Shown: piece by piece, positions 36,776-47,976 of the stretch | Numbering within the stretch: position 1 is the first letter of the stretch | How the letters are laid out: every line of letters starts with the position of its first letter | Assembly (NCBI GenBank): GCA_964059195.1 | Contig: CAXKWD010000007.1 | Coordinates: forward strand, 24,687,023 to 24,751,022 | Length of the DNA stretch: 64,000 nucleotides | Origin: Ectobius pallidus | Taxonomy: Eukaryota; Arthropoda; Insecta; Blattodea; Ectobiidae | Direction: 5' to 3' | The notes under the pieces: generated by a model | What the model saw: the letters and a program-made list of their open reading frames with translations, nothing else | What the model was told of the DNA's origin: nothing | The model's database searches: none | Made by a program: the position numbers and the translations under genes

Positions 36776-37646
36776 TATTTAATATTGGAGAAGACAGAGA
36801 TGGAATTGGAATTTCTCGAAGGTGATCCGAGAGATTGAGAGAGACACAGTCAACATCAATCAAGAAAAAATGCAAACAAATCATTAACAGGAGGAAGGAA
36901 CTCTGGCAATTCTTGAACAGACAGGAATGGGTAAATAGGAGAAGATGTGGACATAGGCGTACCGAGGGGGGGGTTTTGGGGGTTTGAACCCCCCCCCCCC
37001 ATTGATTAAAAAAAGGAAAATTGTATAATTTGTTTAAGTCTGCCCATAAATTACTTAATACAAGTATAAAGCGTGGAAAGCTTAAAACTCGTTATTTTGC
37101 GTCTTCATTTTTAAAATTTTCCGGGTACCCCCGGAAGCTTAAAACTCGTTATTTTGCATCTTAATTTTTAAAATTTTCCGGGGGAGGACCCCCGGACCCC
37201 CCTTTTCCAGACCCCGCGGATGTTATAACCCCCCCCCCATATGGTCGGCCTGGTTACGCCTATGGATGTGGATAAACCTTATGGGGATAACAACACGGAC
37301 GAAATCAGCTAACCAGATTAATCTAATGGCTGACAGACAAGGCAAATTAAGAAGGGAAAAAACAAATAAAATAAATTGTAATCGTGAGGGTGTCAAGGAA
37401 AACAAAGCGGAAACAAAGGCTGCCGAAGAACTTTTCGTAACTGAAATGCCGAATACTTAGTTGTACTCTACTGGATACCAGTTGTAGTAGAATTAGTTTG
37501 AATTATTTTTTCTGTAAAATTAGATGTAGTTTAATAAATAGTATTGTAAATTTGAAATAACCGGTGTAGAGTAGAAGCATAATATGTTAATTTATAATCT
37601 GTAATTAGTGGTTGTATTTTAAAAAGTAAATAAATAAATAAACTTT
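36776..37646 (+). mobile_element. LINE-like 3' fragment ending in an (AAAT)n tail, split by a hAT MITE
   Basis: Short coding-like stretches (about 36,840-36,950 and 37,265-37,460) lie on either side of a 313-bp hAT insertion. An AT-rich 3' UTR follows, ending in aaataaataaataaa at about 37,627. No RT motif is visible, so the LINE assignment rests on tail and layout. Confidence 0.45.
36952..37264. mobile_element. hAT MITE, 313 bp
   Basis: Inverted ends cataggcgta / tacgcctatg sit inside an exact 8-bp direct repeat gatgtgga (36,944-36,951 and 37,265-37,272). It contains long G and C runs and an internal ~66-bp direct duplication (gcttaaaactcgttattttg twice, at 37,080 and 37,137). No ORF. Confidence 0.9.
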
Positions 37647-37647
37647 T

Positions 37648-38068
37648 CTTTCTTTATCTGAGTTTTACCTCTCCCTTTTAGGATCTGAGCGTCCCAAGCC
37701 CTGTCGGGAGAGGGATTATCTTTGGATCACATACATACTTTTTTGACCAGACAAGGACATGGAGGGACTCCCGGATGAGTGATCAGCCCAATGCCGGAGC
37801 CACCTCCGAGACAACACGAACACATAGGACGAGACACACCATTCACACACACACACTCTCTCAGAACAAGGCGAGGATGGGGATGAAGATGATATTGACG
37901 GCCAGATGAGATCCGGGGACCACAAGGGCCTAAAGTTACCTGACATTTGTCTCACAGGTGAGGGAAAACCCCGGAAAAACCTTACGTAGGTAACTTGTCC
38001 CGACCAGGAATCGAACCCGGGCCCGCTGCGTGAGAAGATCGGACGCATCCTCTGAGCCACAGCGGAGG
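37648..38068 (-). mobile_element. tRNA-derived SINE (family A), best preserved head
   Basis: On the minus strand the head reads with A box tggctcagagg and B box gggttcgattcct, the clearest Pol III promoter of the family. The body and tctttctttatctgag tail match the other copies. The 120-codon ORF on this strand is a product of the SINE body. Confidence 0.9.
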
Positions 38069-38648
38069 AGTAAATCAAAACCTAAAATTCTATTTTTATA
38101 TTAGATTAGTGCTGTAGTTATTTAAGCTCCATTTTGCCTAATATTTAATTATTTTATTTAATAATAAAATATTGAGTTTTTAAATGTAGGCCGATTATTT
38201 CCACTATTCCATATGTTATATTTTAACTTTTCTTATGAATAGTAATAAGTTTTATAACTTAGATAACGAATGCTTGTTTAAGATGGCATGTCTTAAAAGT
38301 ATACTAAAAAAATTCTAACTAGTTTTTCAGTGTTTAAATAGCGTAAAATGTGATTTTCATTAGTTCAATGTTTTAAAATTTTTAGGGGTGAACCCCCGGA
38401 CAAACCCCCCACACTTTCGACCCTCTCCGAAATTATTTTCTGGCTACGCAACTGGTAAGTTTTCTAGAATTCGGGCTGCCCGAGGATGGCCTAGTGGTAA
38501 AAACCCCCCTGCGTAACTTCCTCATTGCTATCAGAAGAATCTCGTCTTTTAATGGAACAGGAGAAAACAAGTTTTGAGGGGAAGGTCGGAGAGGAAGGTA
38601 GACGGTCAGTTTCATCTCCAGTCAACATTCGGATCTGGAATTCTCAAG
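38069..38648 (+). promoter_or_regulatory. Upstream region / 5' UTR of the GNBP-like exon
   Basis: 38,069-38,460 is AT-rich and contains a C-rich patch near 38,380-38,415 resembling a hAT MITE end. An initiator-like TCAGTT lies at 38,607-38,612, about 40 bases before the ATG. I saw no TATA box or clear downstream element. Promoter assignment is inference. Confidence 0.25.
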
Positions 38649-38766
38649 ATGTTGCTGGCCGTATTCTGCTTCATTACATTTATCACGAAAGCATTAGGGC
38701 AATATGAAGTACCGGAAGCAACGCTGGAAGCTCTTAAACCTAGAGGCCTACGTGTCTCTATTCCAG
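38649..38766 (+). CDS. First coding exon of a beta-1,3-glucan recognition protein / GNBP-like gene
   Basis: The ATG at 38,649 opens 39 codons and one extra base before a strong donor (TTCCAG|GTAAGT, cut after 38,766; phase 1). Residues 1-17 are a signal peptide with a hydrophobic core (LLAVFCFITFITKALG). They are followed by YEVPEATLEALKPRGLRVSI. That is how the N-terminal carbohydrate-binding domain (CBM39) of insect beta-GRP/GNBP proteins begins: Y-x-V-P-x-A-x(n)-P-[RK]-G-[FL]-x-V-S-I-P-D. Such proteins are secreted, bind beta-1,3-glucan and feed the Toll and prophenoloxidase pathways. The remaining exons were not found in the next 25 kb, so either the first intron is very long or the gene is broken. 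I prefer this ATG over the in-frame-shifted one at 38,574 because of the signal peptide. Confidence 0.6.
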
Positions 38767-39978
38767 GTAAGTTGAATATTATAAAGTATAAACACTTTTG
38801 TCCTGAACATATTGATTCTAAAATATGAGTGGAAATTTTAGGGAAGAGAAAACCCATATCTCAACTTTTAGACCAAGCATCAGTAATTTGGGATAGAATA
38901 TCACGTAAGAAGATACTTCCCTAGTCCTGTAAATGAAATTAAGTTATCGTTAATGATGATAACCCATACATTTTATTTCTGATGTCAACATCCCTTTTCT
39001 CAACTAATACAAAACCTACAGTCATGAATAAGTTATCAGTAGACATAGTTTGTGTTTGCTTAAAATGTTCGTTTACGCCCGTCACGTCATATCGCAGAGA
39101 ATTATTATTGTGTAACTTCTAAGATGTAATAATGGCAGACGTATTAATTGAATTGATTTAATATAAGTACACAGTGTTTTATGCAATAAATAATTATATT
39201 TAATTTATAGAGTAAGTTACTGGTACGTATTTTGTTTTATGAACAATTAATCCAGTCTTCTGTCTTCAATTTGCCAGAATTATCATAAGATAAAATTTCA
39301 TAAAATATGGGAATTTTTCCCTCAATGAGAGAAGTTATTAAACTAGGGTGACCAAATAAAAGTTTGAAACCTCAAATTCACTGAATATTAAGGAAATATG
39401 TGTGTTTCAAGTTGTTTCATGTGTCAAATCTGTCGATTACTTATTTATTGCATTTCAGTTTATTTTTTTGACATTTATAGCATGATTTTAACACTCAATA
39501 GTAAGTAATCAAGAGTAATCAGCTATCTCCATTTTGGTTTGAGAATAGGTACAATTTGGTATAGAATTAACTTAAAAAAGTATGTTTGGTTAATTACCAT
39601 GTTAAATAGCAAAAAGTTACTTTTTGTCCCACCCGTAATGGTGACAGTTTTGTTAAATTATTATTGTAAGGGTTAAATAATTTGTCTGACAATCTGGAAA
39701 CAGTTTATAATTTTTAGTCATTCCTTCATACCTCTATTAATAATAGCATTAAGACTCTAACATTAATAGCAGAACAGCAAATGAACGGTTTTTGTGCACC
39801 ATTAAAATCGATGTCCAAATTATGCCCCACCCGTAATACATTTTGAAAAACAAATTTTAAATAATGTTTTCCATGGAGAAAGCATAGTAAATTTCACAGA
39901 ATGGGCAGAACCAGTTCCAGTTGATTATTTTTGACATGTAATCAACAAAAGTAGTTTTCATAATATCCGTAATCATGA
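38767..39978 (+). other. Probable first intron of the GNBP-like gene; no gene content
   Basis: AT-rich non-coding DNA beginning with the donor GTAAGT. No second exon of the family was recognised. Confidence 0.35.
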
Positions 39979-40528
39979 CATGGGGGTCCGCAGAAATTTT
40001 GTCAAGAGGGGGCAAATGAAGAAATTACTGCCACCACCACCATCACTATGCTACTACTTCTACAACCACTTTATTATTATTATTATTATTATTTTCATTA
40101 TTATTACTATTATTATTATTATTATCATCATAATCATCATCATCAGCGTCTTCTTCATCCACATCCTCGATTTACTGTAGCTGGACCTATGACTATGACT
40201 TTTTTTACCCCTTTCAATTTCACAGGTACTTTTCATATGAAATGCGATACTTCCAGTGCTTTACCTTCATTAGGCTACAATCAAATATTTGCCTGGAAAA
40301 TTTTCAAATTTGGGGAAAGGAATTATTCATTCATACCCATATCTCAGATAGTCAGCTGTTACAATTATTTTTGGTCAAACATCTCAAACTATATTAAGTG
40401 GGAACTTAAGCCTCACTTCATGTTAGTTGATTATAATCATTTACTTTATAGATTTATGTGTAAACAAAATTTCCAGAGGGGGAAAACAGCCCTACCTTGC
40501 CCCCCCCCCCTTCTGGACGGCCATGGAA
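39979..40528. mobile_element. Possible decayed hAT-type element
   Basis: The left catgggggtccgcagaa...gggggcaa and the inverse of the right ...ttgccccc...ttctggacggccatg are similar inverted ends. A clean target duplication is not visible. An (ATT)n run occupies 40,067-40,140 inside. The plus-strand ORFs over it are by-products of the microsatellite and flanks. Confidence 0.4.
40067..40140. repeat. (ATT)n / (ATC)n microsatellite
   Basis: Near-perfect tattattatt run followed by atcatc units. Confidence 0.95.
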
Positions 40529-40618
40529 TGGCTTATTGTGAAATTGCTGTTATTTTAGCGCTCACAGGGATTCCATAAGTCTAGCGACGATGAAGCTGAA
40601 TTTTCTAGCTTATAGAGG

Positions 40619-40990
40619 ATAGCTTAAAAGGCCCGGCGTCGCCCGGGTTTTGATTTTGTAATTCGAAATTAACTTATGAAGTACTTTCGATTTTGAAATT
40701 CTAGGTCCTTATATAGGCATTTAGAAATTGAAATGAAGAAGAACGACTTATCAAACTATTCCCTCAGAAAAAGCTTGATCAAGCTTTTTATGGCCCATAG
40801 AGGATGTAGAATTTTGCATCCCATCGCTTCTACACACCAAGCATGGTAGGAGTTGAAATAAGAAGATATAAAAATTCCGGTAACATAAAATTGTATTGTC
40901 TTTGCGGAATATTTTATTTCTCACTCTCATATTACCTTACAATTAAAATTAAAAAGAAATTCAATATCACTTTCATACTTCCCTCCCCAA
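40619..40990 (-). mobile_element. Helitron-type 3' arm, minus orientation
   Basis: Inverse of the 3,155-3,832 and 7,810-8,503 arms. The plus strand begins agcttaaaaggcccggcgtc, the inverse of the gacgccgggcctttt...agct end at 42,945-42,970. The ORF starting at 40,843 lies in the arm and is not a gene. Confidence 0.6.
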
Positions 40991-41362
40991 AAATCTGGGA
41001 TAGAATAATGACCAATGAATTGTATCGATACTTTCTCTAATTTGTCAATGTCCCGTTTCATTTATTTCCAAACCTACCTGTGACCACTGCCAACAATGCA
41101 CTGTTGTCATGGAATGTGATTTGGATTTGATAATTCTGTGTAAAAAGGTATTAAGTATCCTTGAAAACATTTGATTTTTGGCATTTAATTTTTTTTTCAA
41201 AATCCTTTCTTAGTGTGCACTAAAATTATAAAACGAAGGTACTATCGAAATTCCAAGGCTCTACCTGTTATAGTTTAGGCTCTACGTTGATTCTCGTCAG
41301 TCATGAAATCAGAAAGTCAGTCATTCAATAATTTAGTCAGTCAAGAGAAAGCCTCTTATGTA

Positions 41363-42972
41363 TCTATATATAAAAGTGAATGCATGTCTGTTTGTCCTTT
41401 ATGCATTACTAAACCATTCAACCGATCGCCATGAAACTTTGGGAAGTTGTTGAGTACATTCCCGGGAAGGTTTCTGGCATATTACATTTTTAATTTTAGC
41501 TTTCGTCCGCGAGTTATGAGTGAAAACGGGAATGAGACGTGCAATTTTCAGCACTGCCTTCTAAACTGTATTATTCTCGAGACGCCTGTGCATTTCAGTT
41601 GTCAAATCAATTGCAGAAGGCTTTGTATATTTTTGTCAAACCTTGGAAAAAAAAAAGCATCGCGATCGCTATGGAAGGCAATGGATATCGCAAGTTATTG
41701 TAAACGCCAGAGAAGTTTATAATAAGGTAATATTAAATATTTATTTAAGATGGTTTACAGAAAATTCCGGGGAAGTTGCTTAGTTCGGGGTCCTGGCTAC
41801 AACATTTCTATATGTAATCGTAATTAAAATCTCTGATGTAGGGTCGTTAAATCTGCCTGAAATGTAACGGAATTATAAGTCTGGACAAATGAATATAGAA
41901 ACCACGGCCTCAATGGCTTATTCCATTTTTCATCTATATAAATAAAAACGAATAAGTTATATGTCTGCCTGTCACATAGTATATTTACACACTTTTTTAT
42001 CGTGAGTTTAATCGATTTCAATTATCATAATCTTTCGAATACTGAATTTTTCCCATTTATTTATTTATTATTATTATATTAATTTGCGAGCATCGTCAAC
42101 AATTATGCCCCCCAAACGGAAATCGATTGGTCGATATACATCTCAAGCACAAAATAAAAAGGCATTACGAGCTTCAGAAACAGACGAGCAACGGGAAGCA
42201 AGATTAGAAGCTGATCGAATACAAACTGCTCAAGCCCGTTCTTTCCAAACGAACGCTTTTGCGCTTTCGAAGCATCAGTTTTCAGTAATGCATTTCAGTT
42301 GTCAAATCAATTGCAGATGGCTTTCCTACTTTCGTCATATCTTGGAAATAAAAGCATCGCGATCGTTTGAATTTTGTAAGCCCACTTTGGCCGATTCATT
42401 TGTTTATAATGTCAAGGCACGCAGACAGATGAAATTTTCACCCTAGACGGAAGAAGAATAATGAATATAGGCCTAAATGCGCAAACATTGTTCGATTTGG
42501 ACGAAACTCATTATGCAGGGTTTTTTGGGCCAGGGAACTCGAGTCTGAGGTTATTTTCCCCATGCTGCGCTTTCTAATCGTGGAATTCACTTCAAAGCCG
42601 GATTTAGGCCTAGGGCCTATAGCTGTTTCATTAATTAGACCTATCAATCGTTTAGTTTAGACCTATGAATGTTTCGTGTGCAAAGTGTTAACAAATATAT
42701 TAGTTTAATTATTTTGCTCTTAATTGTTAAACTTTCGATTAATTATCTTGGGCGAAGCCGTGGGGATCTGCTATAAGCTATAATAAGCTATAGCCAATCT
42801 AGCGTTTTCTGAGGGAATAGTTGTGTGTGATAAGTCGTTCTTCCCCATTTCAAATTCTAAATACCTATATAAAGAGCTTAAAGACCTAGCGTTTGAAAAT
42901 CGAAAGTCCTTCATAAGTTTTTTCGAATTTACAAAATACAAAACCCGAGCGACGCCGGGCCTTTTCAGCTAG
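41363..42972 (+). mobile_element. Helitron, 1,610 bp, with remnant of its Rep/helicase ORF
   Basis: Starts TCTATATATAAAAGTGAATG after an A and ends gacgccgggcctttt-cagctag before a T, which is a Helitron with a 3' GC hairpin and a CTAG end. It carries the N-terminus of the Helitron protein. A ~60-bp segment (catttcagttgtcaaatcaa) occurs twice, at 41,589 and 42,290. No target duplication, as expected. Confidence 0.85.
42105..42446 (+). pseudogene. Helitron Rep-helicase, N-terminal fragment
   Basis: From the ATG at 42,105 the peptide reads PPKRKSIGRYTSQAQNKKAL and then ETDEQREARLEADRIQTAQA. This Lys/Arg- and Glu-rich start (RxS.GR.T..A...RA.ET.EQRE.RLE..R...A..R) is common to animal Helitron helicase proteins. 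After about 60 residues the frame runs into the duplicated segment found at 41,589 and the homology ends. The Rep (HUH) nuclease and PIF1-type helicase domains are missing. Confidence 0.75.
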
Positions 42973-43683
42973 TATATATATAGATGTCCAAGCGTTATCA
43001 GCTGGCTGGAATCTGTCAACAGCATAACCAAGTCATTTTTTTAGAAAATTCAATAAAAAAATAACTTACTAGATTCTTAAGCTGAAATAGGAAATAAAAT
43101 ACAAAATACAATTGACCCAGCGAAGAGAGGTCCTGTTTTAACTCGACCGTCCGGAATTTCATTTGTTCGTAAATTTCTTTGTTACGCTGTCACGACCAAA
43201 CGAGTTGTTCAGTTTTCTTCCAACTTGGCATGAACGTTCCATGAAATCACTGGAAGGCCTAAGTGTAAGGTTTTTAATATTCGACTCCGTTTCAAAATGG
43301 TGGCCGTTCTAGTTAATGAAGAAGGTTCACAAAACTACTAGTAATATCATGGGCCTAATAGCCTAATTAAAAAGAGATTAAATAGTTTAATATAAACATA
43401 ATATTATTTTAACGCTAATGCATTTAGGTTGAGAAAACTTACAGAAGATCTGTTATGATCCCAACTTGACCGCAGGGGAATTACAGTGGTCTTTTCCTGT
43501 AGTGTGACGTCAGTTTCCCGTCACAAACTAGCAGCCGGGCGCAATTATCTTCATCATAAATGCTGTTCGTGGAATCAATTTTTTGTATTAAAGTCTGTGA
43601 GATTTAACTTGGCAAAGTACCTGGCCTGCTGATTGCGTTGAGAGATAGGGTTTCCTCTCAGCAAAAGACACTTTAAATGGCTA
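42973..43683. other. No gene recognised
   Basis: AT-rich unique-looking sequence, no coding signal. Confidence 0.3.
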
Positions 43684-43880
43684 CCACCGAGTGACGTGGC
43701 CAAGATAGTAACATCTTTCGCATTCGGGTAGTCCCAGGTTCAAATCCCGTGGCCGGCCAATTTAGCATGGAGTTCTTCATTGTTTTCCCAGTCGTAAGGG
43801 CAAATGCCGAATTGGATATTTACATGCAATGAATCATCCTCACTGTTTCATCTTGTATCCACTTAAATTAATATCAGTTG
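43684..43880 (+). mobile_element. tRNA-derived SINE (family E)
   Basis: A-box-like gtgacgtggccaagatagt at 43,692-43,710 and B box caggttcaaatcccg at 43,736-43,750. The body 'ccggccaatttagcatgg' then follows. The head is shared with 17,098-17,170. Confidence 0.65.
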
Positions 43881-44785
43881 AAATTTAGTCCATAAAATGA
43901 TCAATAATAGAAACACTTTTTACACCACACACACACAATTTATTATGTAAACACAATTACATATAAACTTACAAAGAATACAAGTCATAAAACCAAGAAA
44001 TTAATATTTACAAAAAATACAAACTGATTCAATATCAATTATTCAATTAAAAACAATATAATTTATTAAATAATTATTATAATTAATGCCCCCCTAATGA
44101 GCATTGCTCGTGATCGGAGGAGGATGTCAAAAACAGTGAAAATTGGGAGAAAGAAGTGGACGTTCAAATAGATTAGGCTACATAAAAAATGTAAAAATTA
44201 AGAGCTAGGATTAAAATACTAAATCTAATAATATATAAGTAAGTTACTGAAAATGATAAGGCTGAAATTAGTATAGTTGAAAAATGAGTTACATTTTAGG
44301 CTATTAATAATTAACTTGTGAGTTTCTAATTCTAAAGATTTCTTTAATTCCAAGACAATCAATAGCTCCATGGCCTACCCAATAGGGTACTCCTGATATG
44401 GCCTCGAAGCTAAAAAAAAAGGTGTAAACACAGCAGAATATAAAAAGAAAAAAAGAAAAATTAAAAAAAAAAAATTAAAAAAAAAAATTAAAAAATTAAA
44501 AAAAAAAGGCTTGCGATTTCCTTTTGTTAGCTGTCAATCATTAATCAACTCAAGCTGGTCAGCGGCGGACTGTTATTGTAAGTATTCTCGGTAAGCAACG
44601 TTGGTGCTGCCAGCTCATACATGAATATTCCGCCACTGATTCTACAGACGACATGGAAGAGATTTTTTCATTTGCCATCAAATCCTAAACAAAAGAGGTG
44701 AGTGAATCTACCTTTCTCTCTTTAAAATTCCCAAAGTCTCACAGACTTCGATATTTATTAGGTAGATTTCGAAGAAAAATCGCTA
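43881..44785. other. No gene; AT-rich DNA with an A-rich run
   Basis: Contains an (A)n/(AAATT)n tract at 44,410-44,510. A fragment of the foldback-repeat end (aggtagatttcgaagaaaaa) lies at 44,760-44,780, directly before the SINE at 44,790. Confidence 0.45.
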
Positions 44786-44789
44786 TTTT

Positions 44790-45035
44790 TCTGAGGCAGG
44801 GAGGTCTGGAACGGGGTGCACTCAGCCTCGTGATTCAAAATGCGGAGTTAAATGCGGAGTTACTTGATAGAGAATTAGCGGCTCCGGTCATGGAAACCAC
44901 CATTAACGGCCTTGGGTGTCGGCATGCTAACCACATCCTCCAATCCTGTCATCAGTCTGTAGTAAATGACGCAGCGGTCGGATGATAGGCCTTGTCCCTT
45001 CAGGGATGTAGCGCCACTGAGTTTAGTTTAGTTAA
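44790..45035 (+). mobile_element. SINE family B, missing its tRNA head
   Basis: Matches 292-531 from 'ttttctgaggcag' onward ('gcggctccggtcatggaaac', 'accattaacggcc', 'tgtcggc.tgct'). A tandem word (atgcggagtta twice) is private to this copy. The tRNA head is replaced by a foldback-repeat end, so the copy is 5'-truncated or recombined. Confidence 0.8.
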
Positions 45036-45757
45036 TGGCGTATGTCCTGAGACGTTATGTCACTATTACATCAAGTACAAAGATACAGTAAATAATACAG
45101 TTCCATTTGCAGCAATTTTAATTTGCCAAAATTTTGAAAATTTGTAATTGAGCAAAACAGAACCACTTAATTGCAGTCTTTTCGGCCTGGACATGTTCAT
45201 ACTGCAATATTGCAGAATGTCCGTAAAATCCTTGACATGTATTGAGTACTGATTTATTTTAACCATAAACTACAGTATTTACAGTTGGTGCCATTTTAAG
45301 AAGGCCTGATCTCAAATAATCGTCTATCTACAAAATCATATAATAGCACTGTTCCTTAATCCGAAAATCTGCACCTACTTCGACACCGACAAAGAACAGG
45401 TGTTCTTGTAGTCGCGTGGATTTCCCCATTTTGTCGCTGTCATTCACTACTTCTTAAGTAAAGTAAGTGCTGTGATATGTATTTGGCAACATTGTACTGT
45501 ACTACTGCAGACAAGTGTAAATACGCCTAATTATCTTTCTATTCACTGATTGACAGGTCGAAGAGTATTAGGGTATCAGCAGGTAGGGGAAGTTCTTGGG
45601 AAAAAAGTATTTAAAAAGTGGCACCCCACATTACAATAGGTTTCATCAAGCCAGTAAAGAATACAACAATGAGTATAAATAATAAATAATAAAAGCCGTA
45701 AAATCATGATCTAAAAATACATGAACAGTGTATAAACAACTTATAGGTATTCCTCAG
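45036..45757. other. No gene recognised
   Basis: AT-rich; a gtttagtttagtta tail of the SINE lies at the left edge. No coding evidence. Confidence 0.3.
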
Positions 45758-46188
45758 GTTCGCGAGCGACCCCTGGTGATCCCGTAAGGGATTTGTTACC
45801 GGGGTGCGCCAGTCCCCTACCTACTTAAACCTTAGGACACACACACATATCCTGGTGCGGACAAGTTTTTTCCGTGGTTTTCCCTCACCTGTGAGACAAA
45901 TGTCGGGTAACATTAGGCCCTGGTGGTCCCCGGGTATCATCTTCATCCCATCCTCGCCTTGTTCGGAGTGTGTGTGTGTTCGAGTTGTCTCGGAGGTGAC
46001 CCCAGCATTGGACTGATCACTCATCCAGGGAAGCCCTCCATGTCCTTGTCTGGTCAAAAAAGTATGTATGTGATCCATAGATAATCCCTCTCCCGACAGG
46101 TCGCGACCCTTTAAGGCCCGGGCGGCCTGGGTCGCTTAAATGTCCCTAAAAAAGGGAGAGGTAAAACTAAAGTAAAGATAGATAGATA
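45758..46188 (+). mobile_element. SINE family A with a divergent head
   Basis: 45,860-46,188 matches the family body (cctcacctgtgagacaaatg, tgtccttgtctggtcaaa) with the gatagatagat tail. 45,758-45,860 does not match the usual tRNA head and has no B box, suggesting a replaced or captured 5' part. Confidence 0.75.
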
Positions 46189-46334
46189 TTGTATTATATG
46201 ATTTCATTATATAATTATATTAAACAATTAATTATTAGCTATATGATTAGAAAATGTTAATTAGGTTAGCTTTGAGCCACTCACAAATCGCAAGCATGTT
46301 ATTCATTCTTTACATGTAAACGTCTTGGTTGCTC

Positions 46335-46870
46335 AGTAAGTAGTTTACTTTTGTCAGTGACGTCATGGAAGGGATGGAAGGGTTAGTGGAAGGGTTAGCT
46401 TTGTGACGTCATGGAAGGGTTGGGAGGGGGATTGGAAGGCTTAGGCGGTTATGACCGTTGCCGTTAGGACCGTTAAAAAAATTTTGGCGCCTTTTTTGTG
46501 ATAAGCCCCTAAAGCCGTTAGGAGGTCATGCATTGTGATCACCCCAACATCTGGTCTTAATGCCCATCCGGTTACACGCTAAAACTTTACGCCTTAATGC
46601 CCATCCGGTCAAGATAAGACCACCTGGTCCTTTACGCCTTAATACCCATCCGGTCAAGATAAGGTCCATTGCTTTCAGTCATCTGTATCCGTGCAATGAT
46701 AAGTCCGACATGGTTGGATGGGAGGGGTTAAGACCTTTTGCCTATTATTATCCCACGGTCGCGCATCCGGTTAAATGATAAGACCTTTTAGCCGTTAGAT
46801 AAGACTCTTTATGGTGATAAGGTCGTTACGCATGATTATGAAGGGTTATGTCTTTTTTTTAGCGCGGAGG
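46335..46870. repeat. Subterminal short-repeat region at the presumed left end of the Polinton-like element
   Basis: Two copies of tgacgtcatggaaggg (46,359 and 46,408). Three copies of a unit containing cttaatgcccatccggt (46,556, 46,593, and a variant at 46,639) and further 'gataagacc' and 'ccgttag' words follow. This repetitive GC-richer block sits immediately outside the inverted ORF copy, as subterminal repeats of a large DNA transposon would. The exact terminus was not found. Confidence 0.4.
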
Positions 46871-47069
46871 AGGTCGAACATTGTGTTCAATCAAGTCGAA
46901 ACAAGTTATATTCCCGCGGTAAGTTTAAAAAATAACGGTTATTATGCGTGCCATTACAAAGTCACACCCTTAGCAACCATTATATCTTATTCTTACAACG
47001 CATGCGCACCATCCGTTTTTACGGTTCTTTTGTGTCAACCAGTAGTCTGTAACCAGTCAAACCTGCAAG

Positions 47070-47570
47070 ATGTCATCATTGAAACGAAGTCGTAAAAGTG
47101 TATATAAATCTACTACAGCTGCTGCTGCGATGGATATTACAACACAGTACTTGAGAGATACGCTACAGACCTCCACCATACTGATGTCAAAAGAGGATTT
47201 GCCAAATACACAGTTTCAATCGGAAGAAAACAAGAATAAGAAGACTTCTATAGTATCCATTCTTAAACGTTATTCAACTGTGTACATCCCCGACGTGAGA
47301 TGTAACAAGTCGTAGAGCGAGCTGCAAATTGGACTTGCGTATCCGATAAAGGAAGCTCGTTCCGTGTATACAAGGCACGGAAGAAGAATCGTTATAGATT
47401 TAAAGATTGGGTGCAGCGTTTTCCTACCACGAAGGTTTGGAAAATTGAGTGAAGATCAGGTTCAACAGATGAACGAGGAGAAACTTTCATTGGTGTATAT
47501 AGCTAGGGAACCGAATTCACGTGGTTACCACTATTATGTTTTCAGTTTTGACCCAGTGTGGTGTGTTTAA
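47070..47570 (+). pseudogene. Polinton-associated ORF of unknown function, left copy
   Basis: The ATG at 47,070 opens a basic N-terminus (MSSLKRSRKS) and then about 145 further residues. An in-frame TAG at 47,313-47,315 interrupts it, where the right copy at 63,170-64,000 has a sense codon (TTG). After the stop the frame continues through VYTRHGRRIVIDL and VFLPRRFGKLSEDQ to a stop at 47,568. The sense strand of the two copies agrees at almost every base over ~500 bp. The LPRRF word and the alternating pattern near the C-terminus recur in uncharacterised proteins of such elements as far as I recall, but I assign no function. One nonsense change is the only obvious lesion. Confidence 0.6.
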
Positions 47571-47928
47571 CAGACTAGGGATACAATATTTTCATAAACA
47601 CAGAGGCCAGGGCACAGATGCAACCTCTCTGTCCACACAAGAACAAAAAACCGGGACTGAGTTAATGTGTAGCATTCACAAGACGGGATATAGGAAATGG
47701 ACTCCTTATACCCGAACGGTGAAAACGTTAAGTGAATTGTGATATAACAGTATGGATACTTACGTGAAACAGGATATATGCCTGAGTACATAACCGTGTG
47801 ATAAAGGGACTTACGGTACATATATAGTGAACATTAGTATCGAATGCACTCAGCTGTGAAACATAAACACAGCCCCCATATGAACGGAAGTGGGTTCATA
47901 TATGTGTGACATGAGCGGTGATCTACCA

Positions 47929-47936
47929 TATATAAG
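47929..47936 (+). promoter_or_regulatory. TATA box of Cys/His-rich gene 1
   Basis: TATATAAGGATTTTAGA lies 48 bases before the ATG at 47,977. The same string with an aligned upstream block (catatgaac.gaagtgg.ttca, gacatgag) precedes gene 3. Upstream words around 47,785-47,810 also match 54,050-54,075. Confidence 0.65.
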
Positions 47937-47976
47937 GATTTTAGATTTTGTGAATTTCATCAGTATAAACTTCATC

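Noticed and set aside
37716..38078. 120-codon minus-strand ORF
   Set aside because: It is the family-A SINE read through, not a protein gene.
39980..40578. Plus-strand ORF of 176 codons
   Set aside because: It begins in the (ATT)n microsatellite (poly-Tyr) and has no recognisable domain after it.
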